Positions 9,348 through 18,432 are shown, numbered from the stretch's first letter. The stretch is 64,000 nt of DNA from Altererythrobacter sp. B11 (GCF_003569745.1 NZ_AP018498.1:248001-312000); one strand, 5' to 3'. Translations and numbers: made by a program. The notes: a model not told the origin generated them from the letters alone.

Positions 9348-10355
9348 TCAGTCCAGCTCGATCACGGTCTTGCCGAAACTGTCCGGCCCCCAGGCATGGG
9401 CATAGGCTTCCTTGGCCTCGGCAAAGCCGAAGCGCGCCCCAACGGCGGGCTCGATTCCATTGGCGTCGATCGCGGCGTTGAGGCTCTTCGCCATCGCCGC
9501 CGAGCCGACGAAAATGCCGCGCAGCGATCCGCCGGTCATCATCAGCGCGCGGGGATTGGGGCCGCCCTCGGGCGAGAGCACGCCGATGAAGGCCACCTCC
9601 CCCTGCGTGCGGAGCGCGGACATGGACTGTTCCGCGGTGCCGGCACCGCCCACTTCCACCACCTTGTCCACCCCGCCGAACTCACGCGCGACATGCGCGC
9701 CCCATTCGGGCGTCGCCTTGTAATTCACGCCATGCGCGGCGCCCATCGCCTTCACCCGCTCCAGCTTCTCGTCGCTGGAAGAGGTGGCGATCACTTCGCA
9801 GCCGCCCGCGCGGGCCAGCTGCAGCGCCAGCATGGAGACGCCGCCGGTGCCGAGCACCAGCACCCGCATGCCGGGCACCAGCGCGCGCGGCCCTTCGTAG
9901 AGCGCATTCCAGGCGGTCACGCCAGCACAGGGCAGGCAGGCGGCCTGCGCGAAGTTCAGCGTTTGCGCCAGCGGCACCACACCGCTGGCAGGCAGCACCA
10001 CATATTCGGCCAGCATGCCGGGGGACATGCCATCGCCCAGCGCCGGCCCCATGCGCGGCGGCCCTTCCACCCAATAGGGGAAGAACGAGCTCTGCACCCG
10101 GTCCCCTTCCTTGAGGCCGGTCACGCCAGCGCCCAGCGCGGCGATCTCCCCCGCCCCGTCCGACAGAGGCGTGGCCGGCGCCTTGAGCGCGCCACCGAAA
10201 TACTGGCCCGCGGCCACGGCGAAGTCGCGGTAATTGATCGACCAGGCGCGCATCCGCACCAGTACCTCGCCCGGGCCGGGTTCGGGCGTGGGCTGATCGT
10301 CTAGATAGAGCTTGTCGAAACCGTCGGAGCCGGCCGGCAACATCCATGCACGCAT
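9348..10355 (-). CDS. MDR-family NAD(P)-dependent alcohol dehydrogenase / quinone reductase
   Basis: 335-aa medium-chain dehydrogenase/reductase. GroES-like N-terminal domain (PGEVLVRMRAWSINYRDFAVA, then PLSDGAGEIAALG) and a Rossmann domain with LVLGTGGVSMLALQLARAGG. The usual catalytic-zinc cysteine is absent from the N-terminal motif, so a zinc-independent quinone reductase-like enzyme is likely. I set the start at ATG 10355 (MRAWMLPAG) because GGGAG lies about 8 bp upstream; a GTG at 10403 would add 16 unlikely residues. It is 28 bp after the GST stop and 18 bp before tauD, inside the same operon. Confidence 0.87.
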   Translation of the reverse strand: MRAWMLPAGSDGFDKLYLDDQPTPEPGPGEVLVRMRAWSINYRDFAVAAGQYFGGALKAPATPLSDGAGEIAALGAGVTGLKEGDRVQSSFFPYWVEGPPRMGPALGDGMSPGMLAEYVVLPASGVVPLAQTLNFAQAACLPCAGVTAWNALYEGPRALVPGMRVLVLGTGGVSMLALQLARAGGCEVIATSSSDEKLERVKAMGAAHGVNYKATPEWGAHVAREFGGVDKVVEVGGAGTAEQSMSALRTQGEVAFIGVLSPEGGPNPRALMMTGGSLRGIFVGSAAMAKSLNAAIDANGIEPAVGARFGFAEAKEAYAHAWGPDSFGKTVIELD

Positions 10356-10383
10356 CTTCACATCTCCCAGGTTCGAAACAGGT

Positions 10384-11163
10384 TCACTCGCGCCCGTCGC
10401 CACTCCACGTCCGCAGGCCGGGCTGGGTGCGATCCTCGCTGTTCAGCGCCGCCTGCACCGCCGGGCGTGCGGACATTGCATCGCGCCAGCGCACCAGGTT
10501 CGGATAGGTTTCGTTCACTTGCAAATCGGGGAACATCCGATCCGCCATCACGCCGCAATGGGCGTAGAAATTGATGTCCGCCAGCGTGTAGCTGTCACCC
10601 GCGAGCCAGCGCGTCTGTGCCAGCTGCGCATCCACCTTGCCCAGCGCATAGACGATCTTGTCCTTGGCATTGGCCAGATCGGCCTCGCTGAAGCCGGAGC
10701 GGGCGGTGCGCCATTTCTTGCGCTGGTCGGGCAGCGGAACGTGGCTCATCAGCTCTTCGAAGCGATCATCCTCGATGCTCTGCGTCACCACGCGGATCAG
10801 CCGGTGCCAGCCATGCATGGAGACATGGTTCATCACCTGCTCGTCGACGAACTTGTTCCAGTAGCGCATCCGCGCAGCTCCGGCGGGATCGCGCGGGCGC
10901 AGCGGCCCATCCGCCGGATTGGCATCGGGGAAGGCGTCTTCCAGATATTCGTTGATGACGGTGGTGTGGGTCACGATCGTGCCGTCGTGATCCAGCACCG
11001 GCACCTGCCCTTCCGGGTTGATCGCCACGAACCAGTCCGAATGCTGTTCGAAGCGGTGCAGATCGACATAGACGCTTTCGTAGTCGAGCCCCTTCTCCTT
11101 GAGCGGGATCATCGACTTAAGCGAATTCGCCAGCGGTTCGGCGTGGTAATATTTCAGCGCCAT
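10384..11163 (-). CDS. Glutathione S-transferase, LigF/beta-etherase-like
   Basis: 259 aa. The N-terminal half (MALKYYHAEPLANSLKSMIP, then FEQHSDWFVAINPEGQVPVL and VINEYLEDAFPD) resembles SYK-6 LigF, the GST that cleaves beta-aryl ethers of lignin with glutathione. The C-terminal domain includes PLPDQRKKWRTARSGF and RWLAGDSYTLADINFYAH, again as in the Lig GSTs. The start at 11163 is 4 bp after the SDR stop, with GAGG inside the SDR end, so translation is probably coupled. Pairing of a LigF-like GST with an SDR recalls the LigD/LigF order of beta-ether cleavage, but activity is inferred; a detoxifying GST is the alternative. Confidence 0.82.
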   Translation of the reverse strand: MALKYYHAEPLANSLKSMIPLKEKGLDYESVYVDLHRFEQHSDWFVAINPEGQVPVLDHDGTIVTHTTVINEYLEDAFPDANPADGPLRPRDPAGAARMRYWNKFVDEQVMNHVSMHGWHRLIRVVTQSIEDDRFEELMSHVPLPDQRKKWRTARSGFSEADLANAKDKIVYALGKVDAQLAQTRWLAGDSYTLADINFYAHCGVMADRMFPDLQVNETYPNLVRWRDAMSARPAVQAALNSEDRTQPGLRTWSGDGRE

Positions 11164-11167
11164 CGCG

Positions 11168-11914
11168 TCAGACCTCGATGCTTTCCAGCACGCCGCCATC
11201 CACGGCCCAATCCTGCCCCGTCACATGGCTGGCCGCGTCGGACAGCAGGAAGGCAGCGACCTCCGCCAGTTCTTCCGGCGTGCCCATGCGCCGCTGCGGG
11301 ATGCGGGCGTCGATCTTGCCCTGCTGCTCCGGCGGGATGCGGTCCAACGCCTCGGTGCGGATAAAGCCGGGGATGATGCAATTGCAGCGCACATTGTGCG
11401 GCGCCATCTCCACCGCGATCGCGCGGGAAAGGCCCAGCACGCCATGCTTGGAGGCAACATAGGCGGGGTTCATCGCCATGCCGCGCTTGCTGCCCATGCT
11501 GCCCGTCACCAGGATCGCGCCCTTCTTCGCCGCGATCATCGGCGGCAGCACCTTCTGGATCGCCCAGAACACGCTGGTGAGATTAACGCGGATCGTCTCC
11601 TCGAAGACATCTGCCGGGAAGGACACGGCCGGGGTGAAGCCGCCGGTCAGCCCGGCATTGGCGAACAGCGCCTCCACCGGGCCGAAATGCGCGGCGGCAG
11701 CATCCAGGGCCGCTTCCAGCTGCGCCTTGTCACCCACATCGGCGGTGAAGCCCGCCGCCGCATCGCCGATCGCGCCGACTTCCCGGTCCAGCACATCCTG
11801 GCGCCGGGCGAGCATGGACACGCGCGCGCCGCGGCCGGCCAGCATTTGCGCAGTCACCAGGCCGATGCCGCTGGACGCGCCGGTTACGACGATGTGCTTG
11901 CCGTTGAAATCCAT
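11168..11914 (-). CDS. Short-chain dehydrogenase/reductase (FabG-like)
   Basis: 248-aa classical SDR: cofactor loop TGASSGIG near residues 11-18, NAG at about 87, catalytic Ser in VTGSMGS and YVASK (Tyr and Lys) near 153-157, and the C-terminal GQDWAVDGG. NAD(H) or NADP(H) oxidation or reduction of a hydroxy/keto group; the substrate is unknown. GGGAGAGGACAGGA precedes the ATG. It follows the amidohydrolase by 25 bp and is followed by the LigF-like GST after 4 bp, making it the second gene of the operon. Confidence 0.88.
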   Translation of the reverse strand: MDFNGKHIVVTGASSGIGLVTAQMLAGRGARVSMLARRQDVLDREVGAIGDAAAGFTADVGDKAQLEAALDAAAAHFGPVEALFANAGLTGGFTPAVSFPADVFEETIRVNLTSVFWAIQKVLPPMIAAKKGAILVTGSMGSKRGMAMNPAYVASKHGVLGLSRAIAVEMAPHNVRCNCIIPGFIRTEALDRIPPEQQGKIDARIPQRRMGTPEELAEVAAFLLSDAASHVTGQDWAVDGGVLESIEV

Positions 11915-11939
11915 TCCTGTCCTCTCCCGCCCGCCTGTT

Positions 11940-12812
11940 TCAGGTCAGGCCAAGCAGCTTTGCTGCATTGTCCTTCATGATGCCCGGCATCACCTCCTCA
12001 CGGAAGCCCACCTCCTTGGCGGCGGCGATCCATTTGTCGGGATGGATGAGCGGGAAATCGCTGCCGAACAGCATCTTATGCTTCAGCTGCGTGTTGGCGT
12101 ACTGGATCACCTGCTTGGGGAAATACTTGGGGCTCCAGCCGGACAGGTCGATGTAAACATTGGTCTTGTGCAGGGCCATGGACAGGCTCTGGTCCACCCA
12201 TGGCCAGCTCGGATGGGCGAGGATGAACTTCATGTCGGGGAAGTCCACCGCCACATCGTCGATCAGCATGGGCTCGCCATATTTCAGGCGCATGCCGCCG
12301 CCGCCGGGCATGCCGGTGCCCATGCCGGAATGGCCGGTGTGGAAGATCGCCGGCAGCTTGTACTCGTTGATCACTTCATAGATTGGATAGGCGGTGCGAT
12401 CGCCCGGATGCGCGTTCTGGGCGATGCCGTGGAACTTGAAACCCTTGACGCCATAGTTCTCGATCAGGTCGCGCGCCTCGCGCGCGCCGTATTTGCCCTT
12501 GTGCGGATCGATGCTGGCGAAGGCCATGCAGATGTCGTCATTCTTGGCGGCCATTTCGGCCACTTCGTAATTGCTCACCCGCTTGGCGCCCATGCCGCTT
12601 TCGGCATCCACGGTGAACAGGCACAGGGCGATGTTCGTTTCGCGATAGAGCTCGATGATCTCGGGCATCTTCGGCCGTTCGCGCGGCGCCTTGAAATAGG
12701 CGCTGGCGGCATCGAAGAACTGCCCCATCACCGGATCTTCGGGATCGTGGCAGGAGATCTCCGCATGCACGTGGACGTCGATGGCGCGGATCTTGGAAAG
12801 GTCGATGGGCAT
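11940..12812 (-). CDS. Amidohydrolase-2 family (metal-dependent TIM-barrel hydrolase or lyase)
   Basis: 290 aa. It opens with IRAIDVHVHAE, giving the HxH metal motif, and shows FKFHGIAQNAH, IFHTGHSG, ILAHPSWPW and LFGSDFPLIHP, whose histidines and final aspartate complete the mononuclear metal site. This branch includes aromatic decarboxylases, hydratases and proteins annotated as 4-hydroxyphenyl-beta-ketoacyl-CoA hydrolase; it does not match LigI. I preferred ATG 12812 over an upstream TTG at 12845 because the protein then begins at its conserved N-terminus. It is the first gene of the minus operon ending in tauD. Confidence 0.83.
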   Translation of the reverse strand: MPIDLSKIRAIDVHVHAEISCHDPEDPVMGQFFDAASAYFKAPRERPKMPEIIELYRETNIALCLFTVDAESGMGAKRVSNYEVAEMAAKNDDICMAFASIDPHKGKYGAREARDLIENYGVKGFKFHGIAQNAHPGDRTAYPIYEVINEYKLPAIFHTGHSGMGTGMPGGGGMRLKYGEPMLIDDVAVDFPDMKFILAHPSWPWVDQSLSMALHKTNVYIDLSGWSPKYFPKQVIQYANTQLKHKMLFGSDFPLIHPDKWIAAAKEVGFREEVMPGIMKDNAAKLLGLT

Positions 12813-12860
12813 GAAGCGAACCTGCTGTGAGCGTGACTTTGACAAACGCTAAACACGACA

Positions 12861-12891
12861 TGGCCCGCCCCGGCAATGCCGAAGGCGGGCC
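12861..12891 (-). terminator. Hairpin terminator after the aldehyde dehydrogenase gene
   Basis: TGGCCCGCC (12861-12869) pairs with GGCGGGCCA (12883-12891), and CGGC/GCCG pairs within the loop. It lies 18 bp after the 12909 stop on the minus strand and is followed by TGTCGTGTTTAGCGTTTG, moderately T-rich. It separates the aldehyde dehydrogenase from the amidohydrolase operon. Confidence 0.6.
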
Positions 12892-12908
12892 ACGCGCGGA
12901 TCAGCCGG

Positions 12909-14423
12909 TCACAGCTTCATGATGACCGACTTGGTTTCCATATAGGCTTCCAAGCCCAGGCGGCCCTGTTCGTGGCCGATGCCGCTTTCCTTATAGCCGC
13001 CGAAGGGCAGCGCCGGATCGATCATCGCGTGGCAGTTGATCCACACCGTGCCCGCCTGCAGCTTGCTGGCGATGCGATGCGCGGCGGAGGCATCCTTGGT
13101 CCACACGCCGGCGGCGAGGCCAAACTGGGTGTCGTTGGCGTCCTTCACCACTTCGTCCAGATCCTCGAACCGCTGGGCGACGACCACCGGGCCGAAGATC
13201 TCCTCGCGAACCACACTCATCTGCGGGTTCACATCGGTGAGGATGGTCGGGTTCACGTAATAGCCGCCATTGCTGCTGGGGCTGTCGCCGCCCATCAGCA
13301 CGCTGGCGCCATCGCGCTTGCCGGCGTCGATATAGCCGAGCACGCGCTCATGCTGTTCCTTCGACACCAGCGGACCCATGTGGCCTTCGGGGTCGAGCGA
13401 GGCGCGCGGGGCCCAGAAGTTCGCCGTCTCTGCCATGCCTTCCACGACCTTGTCGAACACGCTCTTGTGCGCATAGAGGCGGCTGCCGGCCACGCAGACC
13501 TGGCCGGAGTTGAAGAAGATCGCCTGGCTCACGCCCGGGGCGGTCTCGGCGATGTCCACATCGGGCATCACCACCACCGGGCTCTTGCCGCCGAGTTCCA
13601 GCGTGACATGCTTGAGCGTGTCGGTGGCATTGCGGTTGATGAGCTTGCCGATCTCGGTCGAGCCGGTGAAGGCCACCTTGTCGACATCGGGGTGCTTCAC
13701 CAGGCGGTCACCACCGGTATGGCCATAGCCGGTGACGATGTTGACCACGCCCGCCGGCACGCCGGCTTCGTCAATCAATTCGGCCAGGCGGAGCGCGGTG
13801 AGGCTGGTCTGCTCGGCCGGCTTGAGGATGGTGGTGCAGCCCGCCGCCAGCGCGGGGGCGATCTTGAGGCAGGCCATCAGCAACGGGAAGTTCCACGGTA
13901 CGATCTGCGCGCAGACGCCCACCGGCTCCTTCAGCGTATAGGCGAACATCATGCCGCCGGGCATGGAATAGGGCGGCAGCGTCTCGCCGCCGGCCTTGCC
14001 GGCCCAGCCCGCCATGTAGCGGAAATGCGCGGCGGCGCCGGGCACGTCGACCACGGCGGCCATGCCCTTGGGCTTGCCCACGTCGATCGCTTCCAGCTCG
14101 GCCAGCTCGTCGGCATTGGCTTCGATCAGGTCGGCGATCTTGTGCATGATCCGCTCGCGCGCGATCGGGGGCATGTCGCGCCAGCGGCGATCGTCGAACG
14201 CGGCACGGGCCGCGGACACGGCCCGGTCGATGTCCTTGTCGGTCGCTTCCACGAATTTGGAGATCACCTTGCCGGAGGAGGGATCCTCCACGTCGATCGT
14301 GGCGTCGCCGCTCGAATCCACCCATTCGCCGTTGATGAACAGCTGCGGCTTGCGCGCGAGGAACGCCTTGATCGCCGGCGAATATTCCCGCTGGGTGCGA
14401 TCGATGGTGGTAACTTCGTTCAC
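12909..14423 (-). CDS. NAD(P)-dependent aldehyde dehydrogenase (PuuC/betaine aldehyde dehydrogenase-like)
   Basis: 504 aa. The catalytic glutamate is in LELGGKSP (about residue 278) and the cysteine in NSGQVCVAGSR (about 309); PWNFPLLMACLKIAPALAAG and FTGSTEIGK form the cofactor site. The sequence lies in the broad ALDH1/2-like class that oxidises aliphatic or phenylpropanoid aldehydes. Given the neighbouring side-chain genes, a role like that of ValA (oxidising the aldehyde derived from beta-hydroxypropiovanillone) is possible but unproven. It is transcribed divergently from the MetE-like gene across a 244-bp region with a perfect palindrome. Confidence 0.9.
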   Translation of the reverse strand: MNEVTTIDRTQREYSPAIKAFLARKPQLFINGEWVDSSGDATIDVEDPSSGKVISKFVEATDKDIDRAVSAARAAFDDRRWRDMPPIARERIMHKIADLIEANADELAELEAIDVGKPKGMAAVVDVPGAAAHFRYMAGWAGKAGGETLPPYSMPGGMMFAYTLKEPVGVCAQIVPWNFPLLMACLKIAPALAAGCTTILKPAEQTSLTALRLAELIDEAGVPAGVVNIVTGYGHTGGDRLVKHPDVDKVAFTGSTEIGKLINRNATDTLKHVTLELGGKSPVVVMPDVDIAETAPGVSQAIFFNSGQVCVAGSRLYAHKSVFDKVVEGMAETANFWAPRASLDPEGHMGPLVSKEQHERVLGYIDAGKRDGASVLMGGDSPSSNGGYYVNPTILTDVNPQMSVVREEIFGPVVVAQRFEDLDEVVKDANDTQFGLAAGVWTKDASAAHRIASKLQAGTVWINCHAMIDPALPFGGYKESGIGHEQGRLGLEAYMETKSVIMKL

Positions 14424-14500
14424 TGTCGAGGTCCTTTCCCGAAACGACTCTTTACGGCCAGACTAGCAGCGCCACGGGCCGGTGCCTATGGCCATGATGC

Positions 14501-14512
14501 TAACGGCCGTTA
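14501..14512. promoter_or_regulatory. Perfect 12-bp palindrome between divergent ALDH and MetE-like genes
   Basis: TAACGGCCGTTA is self-complementary and flanked by GCTA at 14499-14502 and TAGC further right. It lies 77 bp upstream of the aldehyde dehydrogenase start and 155 bp before the MetE-like start. The size and position suit a TetR-type operator; no regulator gene is adjacent. Confidence 0.45.
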
Positions 14513-14667
14513 CGATAGCCCGGCCCGCCGCAAGCTGTCGAGAGCGAGGGCCGCGCGATTGCTGTTGCGGTGGCGGCGCCGCGCGCTATCTATATTCGCG
14601 TCAGTCGAGCGCGAGCCCGCGTTATGACCCTGGCTTAGCTGAATTTTCGCCGGGACAGGACATTTCC

Positions 14668-15777
14668 ATGACTACCAAGCTGCCTTCGCGGGCCGATCAT
14701 GTCGGCTCCTTTCTACGCCCCCGCCAGGTCATCGAGGCGCGCGAGCATCGCGCCGCGGGGAACGTCGATTATTCCGAACTGCGCGCGATCGAGGACGAAG
14801 CGATCGCCGAACTGGTCAAATGGCAGGAAAGCCTCGGCCTCCAGGCCATCACCGATGGCGAGTTCCGCCGCTATTTCTTCCACACCGATTTCCTCCTGCA
14901 GCTGGCTGGCGTGGAGGAGCGCGGCGGGCTGAAGAAGGCGTTCAAGAACGATGCCGGCAAGGATGTGCAATTCGCCCCGCCGGTGATGGTGGTGACCGGC
15001 AGGATCGAGCATGTGAAGCCGATCCAGCTGGCCGATTTCAACTATCTCAAAGGCCTCGTGTCGCGCACGCCCAAGGTGGCGATCCCATCGCCCACCATGC
15101 TCCATTTCCGCGCCGGGCGGGCGGGCATCCCCGAGGATGTCTATCCGACGATGGACGAGTTCTATGCCGACGTGGCCGCCGCCTATCGCGCCGAGGTGGA
15201 CAGCTTGGCGCAGGCCGGCTGCCGCTACCTGCAGATGGACGACACCAACCTGGCCTATCTGTGCGATGACGAGCAGCGCGCCGATGCGGCGAAGCGCGGC
15301 ATGGATCCGGATGCCACAACGCGGCAATATGCGGCGCTGATCAACGAGAGCTTCAAATCGGCGCCGGCCGACATGATCAGGGCGATCCACCTGTGCCGCG
15401 GCAATTTCCGCAGCAGCTGGGCGGCCGAAGGCGGCTATGAGCCGGTGGCCGAGATCATGTTCAACGAGCTCGATATCGACGCCTTCTTCCTCGAATATGA
15501 CGATCCGCGCTCCGGCGATTTCGCCCCGCTGCGCTTCCTGCCCAAGGGCAAGACGGTGGTGCTCGGCCTCGTCACCACCAAACTGGGCGAGCTGGAAAGC
15601 AAGGACGACATCAAGCGCCGGATCGAAGAGGCGGCGAAGTTCGCGGACATCGATCAGCTGGCGCTCAGCCCGCAGTGCGGCTTCGCCAGCACCGTCCACG
15701 GTAACGACATCACCACCGAACAGCAGGCCGACAAGATCCGCCTGTGCGTGGAAGTGGCCGAGGAGGTGTGGGGCTGA
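14668..15777 (+). CDS. MetE-like cobalamin-independent methyltransferase (single C-terminal-type domain)
   Basis: 369 aa, corresponding only to the catalytic C-terminal barrel of MetE (YxjG-like group). Zinc ligands are visible: His and Cys in HLCRGNFR, Glu in FFLEYDD and Cys in SPQCGFAS. Substrate-binding features include ITDGEFRR and LQMDDTN. MetE moves a methyl group from methyl-tetrahydrofolate to homocysteine; proteins lacking the N-terminal domain may use other donors or acceptors. ATG 14668 was chosen because GGGACAGGA sits just upstream; the frame extends to 14482 without support. Near ligM, which makes methyl-THF, it could recycle the methyl group. It ends at a strong bidirectional terminator. 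Confidence 0.85.
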   Translation: MTTKLPSRADHVGSFLRPRQVIEAREHRAAGNVDYSELRAIEDEAIAELVKWQESLGLQAITDGEFRRYFFHTDFLLQLAGVEERGGLKKAFKNDAGKDVQFAPPVMVVTGRIEHVKPIQLADFNYLKGLVSRTPKVAIPSPTMLHFRAGRAGIPEDVYPTMDEFYADVAAAYRAEVDSLAQAGCRYLQMDDTNLAYLCDDEQRADAAKRGMDPDATTRQYAALINESFKSAPADMIRAIHLCRGNFRSSWAAEGGYEPVAEIMFNELDIDAFFLEYDDPRSGDFAPLRFLPKGKTVVLGLVTTKLGELESKDDIKRRIEEAAKFADIDQLALSPQCGFASTVHGNDITTEQQADKIRLCVEVAEEVWG

Positions 15778-15804
15778 CCGCCCTCACCGCATAGAGGACC
15801 AAAG

Positions 15805-15831
15805 AAAAGGGCGGCCACTGGCCGCCCTTTT
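15805..15831. terminator. Bidirectional intrinsic terminator
   Basis: AAAAGGGCGGCC, a 3-nt loop ACT, then GGCCGCCCTTTT: a perfect 12-bp stem with A-run before and T-run after. It serves the MetE-like gene on the plus strand and the TonB receptor on the minus strand. Confidence 0.92.
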
Positions 15832-15854
15832 CCGTTTCAGTTCAGATCGTCGGA

Positions 15855-18305
15855 TCAGAAGCGCTTCTTGGCGGTGACCGCCCATTCGCGCGGCCGGCCC
15901 GGCAGCGCCGTGGCGAAGCCCGCACCCGCGCGGGTCAGGTCGAACAGGCTCTGCAGGTAGTACTTGTCGAACAGGTTGGTCACTTCCACCCCGATCTCCA
16001 GGTCCTCGTCCTCGTTCTTCCAGGTGAGACGCGCATTGGCGACGATGTAATCGTCGATCTTGTTCGTGTCGGCATTCACCGCGTTGGTGTAGATGTCGCT
16101 CTGGTAAGAGGCATCGAAACGCGGCGTCACGAAGCCGGCCGAACCCAGCGGCACTTCATACTGCATGCCGTACGACCACTTCCACTTCGGCGTGTAGGTC
16201 GAAACCATGCCCGGCTGGATGCCCGAAGCCGGAATGATGGACCCGGAGATATAGTCGAAGTCCAGATAGCTGACCGAGCCATCGATCATGAAGCCCTCGG
16301 CCGGACGGAGCGAGGTTTCCACTTCGACGCCCTTCACATGCGCGTCACCGGCATTGGCGGGCAGGGCGCAGGGCACGTTGAAGCCTGCACCTGCCTGCGG
16401 GCAGTTGGTGAGCGACAGCTGGATGTCGTCATAATTGCTGTAGAAGGCAGCAACGTTGAGGCGCATCATCCGGTCGAACAGATCGCCCTTGAAGCCGACT
16501 TCATACGATTCCAGCGTTTCCGGCCCGAAGGAGAGAACCTGCTGCGGGTAGAACGGCCGCGGGTTGATGCCGCCGCCCTTGAAGCCGGTGGACCACTGGG
16601 CATAGACCGAGATGTCCGGCGTCACTTCATACAGCGCGTTGAGGCGGTAATCGACGCGGCTGTTGTCGTAATTGCCGGTCACGCCGTCCAGCGCGCCCTG
16701 CTGCGGGTGGATGTCGCCATCGGGCGTGCGGCGCGAGTAGGTGTAGTCCTTGTGCTCGTCCGTGTAGCGGATGCCGAAGGTCAGCGTCACCGGATCGATC
16801 GGGTGCCAGGCCAGATGCGCGAAGGCAGCCTTCGTGTCGGCATTCACCGGATCGTCGCCGATGAACGGCGTCAGGCCGGCGTAGCGCAGCACCTGCGTGG
16901 TGGCATAGACCGAGCGCTGATCCATGTAGAACCCGCCCAGCGTGTATTCCAGCGCATCGTCCAGCAGGCTGCCGTTGAGCCGGACTTCCTGGCTGAACGA
17001 CCAGAAGGACAGGTCGCCCCGGCCGAGGCTGTGCGCCAGCGGCGAGAGATCGTCGTCATTGCTGAACAGCGTGCGATATTCGCGATAGGCGCTGATGGAC
17101 ACGAGCTGCATCGTGTCGTTCAGATCCCAGTCCACCTGGCCGGAAACGCCCCAGCCTTCGAAGCTGGTGCGGCCGTCCACGGTCTGCGCCGCCTGGCCGT
17201 TGTCGGCCAGCGACTGGTAGGTGGCGTAGTTGCAATACTCACCGCAGACAAAGCGGCTGTCATAGGGGATGGCTGCGTCATAGGGGTTGATGTCAAACAC
17301 CCGCGCCGCCGGGTTGGGCGGATAGGGGTAGTTCGGGCTCACCACCGCGCCGGCCGCGTTGCGACGTTCGAGCAACACCGAACCGCCGGTGGTACGATCG
17401 TCATTGGTGTAGTCAGCGATGATGTTCACATCCACGCTGCTGCTCGGCTGCCAGCGCAGCTGCCCACGCACGGCCTGGTAGTTGACCTCGCCTTCGCGGG
17501 CCAGAACGCAGTCCGAGTTGGACGGCAGGATGCGCGGCACGCCGCCAGCCGGATTGATCGCGCTTTCACCCGCGGGATATACGCAGCCGAAATCCATCCG
17601 CTTGATGTAGCCATCCTGCGACTTGGAGACGCCGGAGAGGCGGGTGGAGATCGTGTCCGTCAGGCGGAAATCGGCACTGGCGCGCAGGTCGATTCGGTCA
17701 CGGATGCCGTAGGTGGCGGAGACATAGCCGGTGTTGGAGCCTTCCGGCCGCTTCGAATAGAGCTTCACCGCGCCGCCGATGGAGTTACGGCCGGCCAGCG
17801 TGCCCTGCGGGCCGCGCAGGATTTCCACGCGGTCGAGATCGAGCAGGTCGAACAGCGAGCCCGTGAGCGTCGCGTAATAGACATCGTCGATATAGAGGCC
17901 CACGCCCGGCTCCAGCGCCGGGTTGAAGTCATACTGGCCAACGCCACGGATGCTGGCGACCAGCGAGGGGCCATAGGAGCTGCCCTGCGGCTTGAGCGAC
18001 ACGGACGGCGCCTGCGCCGCCACTTCGGCGACGTTGGTCTGGCTGCGCGCGTCGAGCATGGCGCCCGAAACCGCGGTGATCGCCAGCGGCGTATCCTGCA
18101 GGTTCTGTTCGCGGAACTGCGCCGTGACGACGATCTCTTCCACGCCCTGCTGAGCGGACTGGTCCTGCGGCGCGGCCTCAGCCGAATCCTGGGCAGCGGG
18201 CGCGGCCTGGGCGAAGGCCGGGCTGGCAATCAGGCCAGCGGCCAGCGCACCAGCGCTGACGCAACTTTTGAACGAAAAAACGGGGGCGCGGAAAACCTTC
18301 GCCAT
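15855..18305 (-). CDS. TonB-dependent outer membrane receptor
   Basis: 816 aa. A signal peptide ends near SPAFAQ (residue 33), a TonB box EEIVVTAQ follows at 56-63, then the plug with RVEILRGPQGTLAGRNSIGG and a large beta-barrel ending in an aromatic residue (KKRF). GGGAG precedes the ATG by 6 bp. Such receptors import siderophores or, in sphingomonads, aromatic compounds and dimers. Lying downstream of the LigW-like and NTF2-like genes on the same strand, it may import the compound they process; the ligand is inferred from context only. A palindrome upstream (18433-18451) may regulate it. Confidence 0.93.
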   Translation of the reverse strand: MAKVFRAPVFSFKSCVSAGALAAGLIASPAFAQAAPAAQDSAEAAPQDQSAQQGVEEIVVTAQFREQNLQDTPLAITAVSGAMLDARSQTNVAEVAAQAPSVSLKPQGSSYGPSLVASIRGVGQYDFNPALEPGVGLYIDDVYYATLTGSLFDLLDLDRVEILRGPQGTLAGRNSIGGAVKLYSKRPEGSNTGYVSATYGIRDRIDLRASADFRLTDTISTRLSGVSKSQDGYIKRMDFGCVYPAGESAINPAGGVPRILPSNSDCVLAREGEVNYQAVRGQLRWQPSSSVDVNIIADYTNDDRTTGGSVLLERRNAAGAVVSPNYPYPPNPAARVFDINPYDAAIPYDSRFVCGEYCNYATYQSLADNGQAAQTVDGRTSFEGWGVSGQVDWDLNDTMQLVSISAYREYRTLFSNDDDLSPLAHSLGRGDLSFWSFSQEVRLNGSLLDDALEYTLGGFYMDQRSVYATTQVLRYAGLTPFIGDDPVNADTKAAFAHLAWHPIDPVTLTFGIRYTDEHKDYTYSRRTPDGDIHPQQGALDGVTGNYDNSRVDYRLNALYEVTPDISVYAQWSTGFKGGGINPRPFYPQQVLSFGPETLESYEVGFKGDLFDRMMRLNVAAFYSNYDDIQLSLTNCPQAGAGFNVPCALPANAGDAHVKGVEVETSLRPAEGFMIDGSVSYLDFDYISGSIIPASGIQPGMVSTYTPKWKWSYGMQYEVPLGSAGFVTPRFDASYQSDIYTNAVNADTNKIDDYIVANARLTWKNEDEDLEIGVEVTNLFDKYYLQSLFDLTRAGAGFATALPGRPREWAVTAKKRF

Positions 18306-18432
18306 TTCTAACTCCCATGAACTTTTTGAGCGGCGGCGTATGTGGGGGGGATGCCGTCGCGGCGCCGATAGGCGCGAAAATTCGCCTACGGCAAGCGCTC
18401 TGCCGACGAACGCACTACAATCCCCGCCGAGT

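Noticed and set aside
11940-12812. Amidohydrolase as the missing LigI
   Set aside because: Its blocks (IDVHVHAE, FKFHGIAQNAH, FGSDFPLIHP) do not match what I recall of LigI; it fits the general amidohydrolase-2 family better.
16338-18311. 657-aa plus-strand reading frame
   Set aside because: Complement of the TonB receptor; no domain or ribosome binding site.
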